Shown one piece after another: positions 1-5,085 of a stretch of 5,085 nt of DNA (position 1 is the stretch's first letter; every line of letters begins with the position of its first letter). The stretch is from positions 1 to 5,085 of the forward strand of contig DEIW01000081.1 in NCBI GenBank assembly GCA_002352705.1, read 5' to 3'. The notes below the pieces were generated by a model. It was not told where the DNA came from, made no database searches, and saw only the letters and a program-made list of their open reading frames with translations. The DNA comes from Bacteroidales bacterium UBA2764 (GTDB lineage Bacteria > Bacteroidota > Bacteroidia > Bacteroidales > Paludibacteraceae). The translations under genes were made by a program, and so were the position numbers.

Positions 1-38
1 AAAATAACGGAAAATGCTATTAACTATTTATCTAAATA

Positions 39-1622
39 ATGGATATGAAAGCAACAATGAATAATAGTTTCTCCCTCCATATGGGGAGAGTCGGAGTAGG
101 TCTCATGTTATTATGCGCTACTCTTTCCGGCTGCGAGAAAAAGGATGAACCCGAGCAGAAAGACTGGGACGGCACAACGACTTATTATGCCTCCGGCGAT
201 GAGAAGCCGGCTACTACCTATTATGCGCCGTACACCGGCTATGTAGGTGACCCAATGCCGTTCTTCGATAATAACACCAAGTCCTTCAAGGTGCTTTACC
301 TGCAGGAGTATCGTCCTAACCAGGCTACTTTCCACCCCTACTGGGGTCTGGAGACCCGCGATGCGGCTAACTACGATCAGTTGAGTCAGGTTCTGCCTAC
401 CGGTACTGCCGCCGAGCAGGATGCCCACCTCGGTACGGGATGTGTCGTTTATAGCGAAACAGAGCACCTCTATTACATCTACTACACCGGCGAGCGCGAG
501 ATGCCGAAAGCAGGAGAGGATGTGCAGGTTATCATGCGTGCTACTTCGCCTGATTTCAAGAAATGGACGAAAGATCCGCTCTTCCGCCTGCGCGGTGTAG
601 CGGACGGATACAGTGCGCAGGATTTCCGCGACCCTTGTATCTTCTTCGCCGATGACCTCTGGCATATGGTGATCTCCACCCGCGTGGGAGGCAAAGGTAA
701 CCTCGTAGAGTACACCTCGCCGAACCTCAAGGACTGGACACATGTCGGTATCTTCATGCCGATGATGTGGGATCGTTTCTACGAGTGTCCGGATGTGTTC
801 CAAATGGGCGACTGGTGGTACCTCGTCTATAGCGAGCTCTCCGGCGGAAAAGACAAAGCGTGGGGACGACATGTGCAGTATTTCAAAGGACATACCCTCG
901 CCGACCTCAAAGCTTGTACCGCAGGCGATGCCGGTATCTGGCCGGATGACCATGATGGCTTCCTGGACAGCCGCGGTTTCTATGCCGGCAAGACGGCTAC
1001 CAACGGTACCGACCGGTATATCTGGGGATGGTGCCCGACTCGCGAAGGAAACGACAATACCAAGACCAATCCCGAGGGCGAACCCCAATGGGCAGGTACA
1101 CTCGTCGCACACCGACTCATCCAGCATGAGGACGGATCGCTCACACTCGGCAAAGTGCCGGGCATCAGCGCCAAATACAGCAATGCCAAGGAGGTAAAGG
1201 CGATGGTGAGCACCGATACGTACACCCTCTACAACCGTCTGGGATACCATAATCATCTCTCCCTCACCGTGGAGAGTGCCGATAAGTTCGGTATCTCCTT
1301 CGTGCGTGGAACGGACAGCAAGAAATGGTACACTCTTGTGGTTAATCCCGAAGACGGAGGCGCCAAACGCAAGATTAATTTCGAGGAAGAGGGCAGCGAA
1401 GGTATCGGTTTTATCGGAGCAATCGACAGTTATAAGTTCAGCAAACCGGCGGATAATATCTACCATATAGATATCTATACCGATAATTCCGTGGTAACGA
1501 TGTATATCAATGACTGCGTGGCATATACCAACCGTATCTACGGCGTAGCGCGTAACTGCTGGTCGGTCAATAACTACGGCAATACCGTCAAAGTATCCGA
1601 TATCCAACTCAAACAATATTAA
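39..1622 (+). CDS. GH32-like glycoside hydrolase, predicted surface lipoprotein
   Basis: A 527-residue protein that probably hydrolyses a fructan or related beta-fructoside outside the cell. Seen: a lipoprotein signal with lipobox LSGC (Cys32) followed by EKKDE, a charged stretch like Bacteroidetes surface-export signals. The propeller motifs of clan GH-J follow: GYVGDPMPFF with candidate nucleophile Asp71, FRDP with transition-state Asp198, and ECPDVF with candidate acid/base Glu249. The C-terminal part (about 380-527) looks like the GH32 beta-sandwich, including TDNSVVTMYINDCVAYTNRI near 481-500. The first motif departs from the classical WMNDPNG, so this is a divergent Bacteroidetes-type member and the substrate is not certain. 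Two in-frame stops (21-23, 33-35) exclude a longer start. ATG39 is chosen, but ATG45, ATG57 or ATG81 could also be used; ATG81 would give a shorter, more typical lipoprotein signal. The first 38 nt show no promoter, so transcription may enter from an upstream operon gene. Confidence 0.8.
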   Translation: MDMKATMNNSFSLHMGRVGVGLMLLCATLSGCEKKDEPEQKDWDGTTTYYASGDEKPATTYYAPYTGYVGDPMPFFDNNTKSFKVLYLQEYRPNQATFHPYWGLETRDAANYDQLSQVLPTGTAAEQDAHLGTGCVVYSETEHLYYIYYTGEREMPKAGEDVQVIMRATSPDFKKWTKDPLFRLRGVADGYSAQDFRDPCIFFADDLWHMVISTRVGGKGNLVEYTSPNLKDWTHVGIFMPMMWDRFYECPDVFQMGDWWYLVYSELSGGKDKAWGRHVQYFKGHTLADLKACTAGDAGIWPDDHDGFLDSRGFYAGKTATNGTDRYIWGWCPTREGNDNTKTNPEGEPQWAGTLVAHRLIQHEDGSLTLGKVPGISAKYSNAKEVKAMVSTDTYTLYNRLGYHNHLSLTVESADKFGISFVRGTDSKKWYTLVVNPEDGGAKRKINFEEEGSEGIGFIGAIDSYKFSKPADNIYHIDIYTDNSVVTMYINDCVAYTNRIYGVARNCWSVNNYGNTVKVSDIQLKQY

Positions 1623-1658
1623 TTAACCCTTTTTACTAACTACTTAAAATTAAACATT

Positions 1659-2507
1659 ATGAAAAAAATCTTTCTTTTTGTTGCAACTTTAGCAATGAGC
1701 ATTGCTGCTTCGGCTACGGACATTTGGACAGGTTCGAAGCATGTATCTTGGGCAGATGGCGGCCTTCAGATTGCAGCCGCTCAGTTTGCTAACGCAACTC
1801 CCGGTCAGAAGATCGTTCTCACTTACGAAAGCGTATCCGACGGCGTAGAGTTCAAAGTGATGAATGAACATTTTGATCACCTTGCCGGTAGCCGCGAGGC
1901 TGCGAAGATCAATGGGAATGGCACTTTCGAGCAGTTCCTCACCCAAACTGCTGTGGATAGCCTCAAAGCGCATGGCCTGGAGATCATTGGTGCGAACTTC
2001 ACTGCAACCAAGGTGGAACTCAACGATGGCAAGACCCTCAAAGACGGCGTCTCTGTCTGGACCGGTTTCTTCTGGGCAGACGAATGGTCAACGCTGGAAC
2101 TCTACCGTGACGGTTATTGCAATGTGGATTTCTCCAAAGCAACAGCTATCCGTTTCTACTCAGAGGCGGCAGGTACGGACTATGTCCTCAACTTCTTGGA
2201 AAACTGGGACGCAGGCGGCAAATTTGCTGACCAGTCCAATATGACGGACGGCGCCGGCTACAAAGAGCTCCCACTCACCGACGAACTGCGTACACGCATT
2301 GCCAACGCCGGTCACTGGATGATCCAGTTCAACAAAGAGCAGCTCAATGCGTTCAATGTGACGGATATTGTTCTGGTCATGAGCGGTACAACGGGCATCG
2401 ACAACACCGCAGCAGAGACAAAGGCAGTCAAGTTCTACCGCAATGGCCAGCTCGTAATCGAGAAGAACGGCAAGAGTTACAACGCGCTTGGCGCAGAAGT
2501 AAAATAA
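1659..2507 (+). CDS. Secreted two-unit beta-rich protein with sorting-tail-like C-terminus
   Basis: A 282-residue exported protein of unknown exact function. Seen: a Sec signal peptide with probable cleavage after ASA (residue 19), then two related units at about 20-122 and 131-243. Each begins with WTG (DIWTG, SVWTG), continues through a W-containing strand, an F(A/S)xAT element, a beta stretch, a segment ending in D (NEHFD, ENWD), and closes with a helix-like segment and a beta strand (ATKVEL, VTDIVLV). The last 27 or so residues (VKFYRNGQLVIEKNGKSYNA, then LGAEVK) resemble the short C-terminal tails of many Bacteroidales secreted proteins, sometimes labelled type IX sorting domains. From family knowledge, such WTG/WEG-start units occur as carbohydrate-binding-like modules beside polysaccharide-degrading enzymes, so a glycan-binding partner of the upstream hydrolase is the best inference. 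It lies 36 nt downstream with no promoter between, so cotranscription is likely. The start follows an A-rich leader (TTAAAATTAAACATT) and has no Shine-Dalgarno sequence. No catalytic motif was recognised. Confidence 0.8.
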   Translation: MKKIFLFVATLAMSIAASATDIWTGSKHVSWADGGLQIAAAQFANATPGQKIVLTYESVSDGVEFKVMNEHFDHLAGSREAAKINGNGTFEQFLTQTAVDSLKAHGLEIIGANFTATKVELNDGKTLKDGVSVWTGFFWADEWSTLELYRDGYCNVDFSKATAIRFYSEAAGTDYVLNFLENWDAGGKFADQSNMTDGAGYKELPLTDELRTRIANAGHWMIQFNKEQLNAFNVTDIVLVMSGTTGIDNTAAETKAVKFYRNGQLVIEKNGKSYNALGAEVK

Positions 2508-2527
2508 CGTAAGGTCTTTAAGAACCG

Positions 2528-2557
2528 AAAGAAGGAGCCCTCCGGGGCTTCTTTTTT
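2528..2557 (+). terminator. Intrinsic terminator closing the glycan operon
   Basis: A hairpin with 13 consecutive pairs (two of them G-T) joins 2528-2540 to 2545-2557 around the tetraloop TCCG, and the 3' arm ends in six Ts. It starts 20 nt after the stop codon of the secreted protein. Stem length, GC-rich top (GCCC/GGGC) and T-run are those of a Rho-independent terminator. It should separate this unit from the promoter that follows. Confidence 0.9.
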
Positions 2558-2606
2558 AGTATATAAACCTAAATAAAACACGCGAACTGAAAAAAAACGC
2601 TTTTCC

Positions 2607-2637
2607 TTGCGTATGTCAAAAATTTTTTGTACCTTTG
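2607..2637 (+). promoter_or_regulatory. Promoter P1, Bacteroidetes type
   Basis: TTG at 2607-2609, 20 nt spacer, then TACCTTTG at 2630-2637. This fits the Bacteroidetes primary-sigma consensus of a -33 TTG and a -7 TAnnTTTG. Transcription should start near 2643-2646, leaving a leader of about 39 nt before the small ORF at 2683. It lies just after the terminator, so it starts a new unit. Confidence 0.75.
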
Positions 2638-2682
2638 TACGCCAAAGTGCGTGCAGGCAACAAACAAGCAAATAGAAAAATT

Positions 2683-2784
2683 ATGGCAGATATAGAGAAA
2701 TCACATCATTCTCAAGATTTGGCACGCGTGCGTACCGAATTTGAAATGGACCCATTTCCGAACCGTTATGCGGTACACTATTGA
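2683..2784 (+). CDS. Small ORF, 33 residues, unknown
   Basis: A 33-codon frame beginning MADIEKSHHS and ending DPFPNRYAVHY. It sits about 39 nt after the predicted start of P1 and follows an A-rich leader (AAATAGAAAAATT) like those of the recognised genes here, which is the main support for translation. The peptide is hydrophilic, rich in charged residues and His, with no signal peptide or membrane segment. I do not recognise it. The ending DPFPNRY loosely recalls the N-terminal DPYPNR-type motif of class II lysyl-tRNA synthetases, but the rest does not align well; a decayed 5' gene fragment is possible. Other options are a genuine small protein or a leader peptide of a regulatory RNA. Two stop codons in succession (TGATGA) end it, and no continuation is visible in the other frames. 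Confidence 0.45.
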   Translation: MADIEKSHHSQDLARVRTEFEMDPFPNRYAVHY

Positions 2785-3088
2785 TGATTGAAAATTGTTT
2801 CGTAGGACGTTCCTTCTACTTAACATAGAGCGCTTTTTTTTAGTCTGTACGTATGTTGGAGGCTGTACGGTTGTATTTCTTAGCCCTGACGGGCACGATT
2901 ACTTCTTATCTCGCTACGCTCGAACGATTATACGTTGTATCTTCGGCACGCCCCTTCCCCTGTGTTTGACAAGCCTAAAGGCTTTCCTGTTCTGCGCAGA
3001 TACATATCGCCTTATGCAAGCATAGCCGCTATCTATCTGCGCTGAACAGATAAAATTGCATTTTATTTGTCAAAAAATGCCCGAACGC
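2785..3088. other. Gene-free structured intergenic region
   Basis: About 300 nt between the small ORF and promoter P2 with no convincing gene. It contains a run of eight Ts (2834-2841), short hairpins at 2883-2894 (GCCC/GGGC, loop TGAC) and 2971-2984 (AAGCC/GGCTT), a long inverted repeat (2987-3049), an AT hairpin (3050-3066, ATAAAAT/ATTTTAT, loop TGC) and an overlapping one (3058-3080, GCATTTT/AAAATGC). The only long open frame starts at a TTG with no leader and is unlikely. The density of hairpins downstream of P1 would fit the 3' part of a non-coding transcript or repeat debris; I cannot assign it to a known RNA family. Confidence 0.5.
2987..3049. repeat. Long inverted repeat, 16-nt arms
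   Basis: Arms CTGTTCTGCGCAGATA (2987-3002) and TATCTGCGCTGAACAG (3034-3049) are complementary at 15 of 16 positions, separated by 31 nt. The left arm also holds a perfect 10-nt palindrome, TCTGCGCAGA (2991-3000), and the loop holds TATGCAAGCATA (3013-3024). No T-run follows directly, so it is not a standard terminator. It lies about 40 nt before the -33 element of P2. Confidence 0.75.
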
Positions 3089-3119
3089 TTGCATATGTGC
3101 AATTTTTGTAGTACTTTTG
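3089..3119 (+). promoter_or_regulatory. Promoter P2 for grpE-dnaJ, Bacteroidetes type
   Basis: TTG at 3089-3091, 20 nt spacer, TACTTTTG at 3112-3119, matching the -33 TTG / -7 TAnnTTTG consensus. The predicted start is near 3125, giving a leader of about 70 nt before grpE. The -33 region lies inside the short palindrome TTGCA-TATG-TGCAA (3089-3102), a possible operator. No CIRCE element (TTAGCACTC/GAGTGCTAA) is present, so HrcA-type heat-shock control is not indicated here. Confidence 0.75.
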
Positions 3120-3128
3120 CAACCAAAT

Positions 3129-3160
3129 CTGCCAAAATGGCAGGGACAAGCCCTTTGGCA
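3129..3160 (+). promoter_or_regulatory. grpE leader with two exclusive hairpins
   Basis: At the 5' end of the predicted leader, CTGCCA (3129-3134) pairs with TGGCAG (3138-3143) around AAA. The same 5' arm, TGCCAAA (3130-3136), can instead pair with TTTGGCA (3154-3160), enclosing a GGG/CCC stem (3143-3145 with 3151-3153). The two folds cannot coexist. They lie about 40 nt before the start codon, so they do not directly cover it. The pairing is seen; any regulatory role is inference. Confidence 0.45.
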
Positions 3161-3197
3161 TAGGATTTGACGGGAATGAATAGTAAAATTTTGCATT

Positions 3198-3809
3198 ATG
3201 AAAGACAAAAAAGAAAAAATAGAGGAAACGAGTGCGGATGCACCGCTCCAAGAAGAACAGAACCGCTCGCAAAACGAGCCCAATGACGCCAAAGGTGCCC
3301 AGGAAGCGCATGACGCACTGGCGGAACCGACCGCGGAGGAGCTGTTGGCGCAGGCGCAGGAACGCATCGCCGAACTGGAGGACAAGAACCTGAGGATGAT
3401 GGCGGAGTTTGACAACTACCGGCGCCGTACGAACAAGGAGAAACTCGACATCATGGCTACTGCCGGAGAGCGTATCTTCACGGAGATGTTGCCCTTAGTG
3501 GACGATTTCGAAAGAGGAATAGCCAACCTCACCCCGACGCTCTCTCAAGGAGAGGGTGGAGAAGCTCAATATGAGGCTGTTGTAAACGGAATGAAGCTGA
3601 TTTATCAGAAATTCCTCTCGTTCCTGGACAAAAACGACGTGCATCCTATCGAGACCGATGACGCGGATTTCAATACCGACGAGCACGAGGCGGTCACTAC
3701 TTTCGCAGCCGGAGACGACAAGAAAGGCAAAGTGATTGACTGCACCCAGAAGGGCTACAAACTCGGCGAGAAAGTCATCCGCTTCGCCAAAGTGGTAGTT
3801 GGAGAGTAG
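3198..3809 (+). CDS. grpE: GrpE, nucleotide-exchange factor of DnaK
   Basis: A 203-residue cytoplasmic co-chaperone that releases ADP from DnaK, resetting its cycle after DnaJ-stimulated ATP hydrolysis. Seen: a charged, disordered N-terminus (1-45); the long helix that forms the dimer (about 46-105), containing the conserved MAEFDNYRRRTNKEK (68-82) and LPLVDDFERGI; then the C-terminal beta domain with the GrpE signature FNTDEHEAV (158-166), GYKLGEKVIRFAKVVV (186-201). Length is usual for Bacteroidetes. Odd: residues 111-121 (LTPTLSQGEGG) are encoded by a palindromic repeat and make the segment between DDFER and LIYQKF about eight residues longer than I recall for relatives. The start ATG has an A/T-rich leader without Shine-Dalgarno. 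dnaJ follows after 92 nt with no clear promoter between, so the two are probably cotranscribed from P2. Confidence 0.97.
   Translation: MKDKKEKIEETSADAPLQEEQNRSQNEPNDAKGAQEAHDALAEPTAEELLAQAQERIAELEDKNLRMMAEFDNYRRRTNKEKLDIMATAGERIFTEMLPLVDDFERGIANLTPTLSQGEGGEAQYEAVVNGMKLIYQKFLSFLDKNDVHPIETDDADFNTDEHEAVTTFAAGDDKKGKVIDCTQKGYKLGEKVIRFAKVVVGE
3528..3561. repeat. Palindromic repeat inserted in frame within grpE
   Basis: The segment is an imperfect inverted repeat: CTC-ACCC on the left and GGGT-GGAG on the right flank a CTCTC/GAGAG core (3540-3544 with 3550-3554). It encodes LTPTLSQGEGG, GrpE residues 111-121. From general knowledge, peptides such as LTPTLSQ or NPSPKGEG are the translation hallmark of a common bacterial intergenic palindrome of this CTC-rich/GAG-rich type. 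It lies between two conserved GrpE segments and keeps the frame, so it appears to be tolerated. Confidence 0.65.
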
Positions 3810-3901
3810 AGAAATTTTTATATTTTCTCATTTTCGCATTCAGGCATTTAGCAAAAAATACGAAAATAGGGAAATGACCCAATAAATAGGAAAATAATAT
3901 T
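3810..3901 (+). other. grpE-dnaJ spacer
   Basis: A 92-nt AT-rich spacer. It contains a weak inverted repeat, ATTTTCG (3830-3836) and CGAAAAT (3861-3867), with a 24-nt loop. No TAnnTTTG promoter and no terminator with a T-run were found, which supports read-through from grpE. The last 20 nt are the A-rich leader of dnaJ. Confidence 0.5.
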
Positions 3902-5065
3902 ATGGCAGAAAAACGTGATTATTATGAGGTGTTAGGCGTGGAGAAGACGGCTACCGCCGAGGAGATAAAAAAAGCGTACCGCAAGAAAGCGATACAATAC
4001 CACCCGGACAAGAACCCCGGGGACAAGGCCGCCGAGGAGAAATTCAAAGAGGCCGCCGAGGCATATGAAGTCCTTTCCGACCCGCAGAAACGTGCGCGTT
4101 ATGACCAGTACGGCTTCGCCGGAATGGGAGGCGCAGGCGGTTTCAGCAGTGGAGGCATGTCCATGGAGGATATATTCACCCATTTCGGCGACATCTTCCA
4201 AGGCGCAGGTTTTGACATAGGCGACATAGGTGACCTCTTCGGCGGAGGAGGACGCAGCCGGGGAACACGCGTCCGCAGAGGCAGTGACATGAGAGTCAAG
4301 GTACACCTGACGCTCGAAGAGATAGCTTCCGGATGCGAGAAGAAAATCAAAGTCCGTAAGCTCGTTCAATGTAAGGACTGTAACGGTTCCGGCTCCGCCG
4401 ACGGCCGTACCGAGACCTGTCCTACCTGCAAGGGCTCCGGACGCGTCATCCGCCAGCAGCGCGGCATATTTGGGATGATGCAGGTGCAGTCCGAATGTGA
4501 GACATGCGGAGGAGACGGTACCATCATTAAGAACAAATGTCCGAAATGTGGCGGGCAAGGCGTGGTGCGCGACGAGGAAATCATCACCATTAATATCCCT
4601 GCGGGCGTGATGGGCGGCATGCAACTCACGGTGCCCGGCAAAGGTAACGCGGCGCCAAAAGGCGGGGTCAACGGTGACCTGCTCGTTCTCATCGAGGAAG
4701 AGGAGCATAAGGACTTCATCCGACAGGAGAGCAACCTCGTCTACAACCTGATGCTCGACATGCCTACCGCTGTCCTCGGCGGACAGGTACAAATACCTAC
4801 GCTCACCGGAGACGTGAAGATAACCATCACACCGGGCACACAACCCGGCAAAGTGCTACGCATGAGAGGAAAAGGACTGCCCCGTATCGACCAGTACGGA
4901 CGCAACTACGGAGTAGGAGACCTCCTTATCAACGTAGGAGTATATATACCGGAGAAACTGAGTAAGGACGAGCGTGCGCTCATCGAGAAACTGCAGGACA
5001 GCCCGAATATCGCACCGAACAGTGCGAACAAGAAGAGCTTCTTCCAGAACCTGTTTGGAATGTAG
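3902..5065 (+). CDS. dnaJ: DnaJ (Hsp40), J-domain co-chaperone
   Basis: A 387-residue class I (type A) J protein that binds unfolded substrates, delivers them to DnaK and stimulates its ATPase; cytoplasmic. Seen in order: a J domain (about 5-70) with the essential HPD at 34-36; a Gly/Phe-rich linker (about 71-120) with GDIFQ and DIGDIGDLFGGGG; a zinc-binding domain with four CxxCxGxG repeats at 157-164 (CKDCNGSG), 173-180 (CPTCKGSG), 199-206 (CETCGGDG) and 213-220 (CPKCGGQG); and the C-terminal substrate-binding and dimerisation domains (about 221-355). All eight zinc ligands are present, and length is normal for the family. The start has an AT-rich leader (GGAAAATAATATT). It lies 92 nt after grpE, a pairing common in Bacteroidetes where dnaK is encoded elsewhere. 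The gene is complete and nothing looks damaged; only 20 nt follow its stop. Confidence 0.98.
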   Translation: MAEKRDYYEVLGVEKTATAEEIKKAYRKKAIQYHPDKNPGDKAAEEKFKEAAEAYEVLSDPQKRARYDQYGFAGMGGAGGFSSGGMSMEDIFTHFGDIFQGAGFDIGDIGDLFGGGGRSRGTRVRRGSDMRVKVHLTLEEIASGCEKKIKVRKLVQCKDCNGSGSADGRTETCPTCKGSGRVIRQQRGIFGMMQVQSECETCGGDGTIIKNKCPKCGGQGVVRDEEIITINIPAGVMGGMQLTVPGKGNAAPKGGVNGDLLVLIEEEEHKDFIRQESNLVYNLMLDMPTAVLGGQVQIPTLTGDVKITITPGTQPGKVLRMRGKGLPRIDQYGRNYGVGDLLINVGVYIPEKLSKDERALIEKLQDSPNIAPNSANKKSFFQNLFGM

Positions 5066-5085
5066 ACCGCTTCGCTCAAAGAAGA

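Noticed and set aside
111..1616. 501-codon open frame on the minus strand across the hydrolase gene
   Set aside because: It lies wholly antisense to a gene with clear family motifs, and its translation shows no recognisable domain; codon bias of the + strand gene explains the open frame.
2802..2841. Possible terminator after the small ORF: GTAGGA/TTCTAC stem and an eight-T run
   Set aside because: The weak stem ends about 15 nt before the T-run, so the two do not form a standard intrinsic terminator.
2795..3025. 76-codon + strand frame between the small ORF and P2
   Set aside because: It would start at TTG with no leader signal, is rich in Cys/Phe/Leu from hairpin-forming DNA, and runs into the inverted repeat. 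I treat it as non-coding.
3058..3080. GCATTTT/AAAATGC hairpin as a terminator
   Set aside because: No T-run follows on the + strand and the stem is AT-rich; it overlaps the equally good hairpin at 3050-3066, so I leave both as structure only.
3089..3197. CIRCE operator for HrcA control of grpE-dnaJ
   Set aside because: No TTAGCACTC or GAGTGCTAA half-site, even with mismatches, was found upstream of grpE.
3932..4843. 303-codon open frame on the minus strand across dnaJ
   Set aside because: Antisense shadow of a fully conserved dnaJ; the translation is low in recognisable motifs.
1..5085. CRISPR array, tRNA or rRNA genes, insertion sequence
   Set aside because: No regularly spaced repeats, no cloverleaf-like segment, no rRNA-like stretch and no transposase frame were seen.

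Overview
The window looks like a chromosomal segment from a Bacteroidales bacterium (Bacteroides/Prevotella-like; I cannot go lower). Three things point there. Two promoters match the Bacteroidetes form (TTG, 20 nt, TAnnTTTG). Translation starts sit behind A-rich leaders with no Shine-Dalgarno sequence. The secreted proteins have Bacteroidetes-style ends: a lipoprotein with a charged stretch after its cysteine, and a short C-terminal tail of the type seen on many Bacteroidales exported proteins. All genes are on the + strand.

Left part (1-2557): the end of what is probably a carbohydrate-utilisation operon. A surface-type lipoprotein with glycoside hydrolase family 32 features (39-1622) is followed after 36 nt by a secreted protein made of two similar beta-rich units and a sorting-tail-like C-terminus (1659-2507). 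A strong intrinsic terminator (2528-2557) closes the unit. Together they suggest capture and cleavage of a fructose-containing or similar glycan at the cell surface; the substrate is inference.

Middle (2558-3197): 640 nt without a long gene. It holds a good promoter (P1) in front of a 33-codon small ORF (2683-2784), then about 300 nt with many inverted repeats and no recognised gene, then a second promoter (P2) that resembles P1 in sequence, and a leader with two mutually exclusive hairpins.

Right part (3198-5065): grpE and dnaJ, encoding the nucleotide-exchange factor and the J-domain co-chaperone of DnaK, probably transcribed together from P2. dnaK itself is not in the window. GrpE carries an in-frame insertion encoded by a palindromic repeat (3528-3561).

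No wholly new system is evident. The least explained items are the small ORF and the structured region between P1 and P2, the duplicated secreted protein, and the repeat-derived insertion in GrpE.
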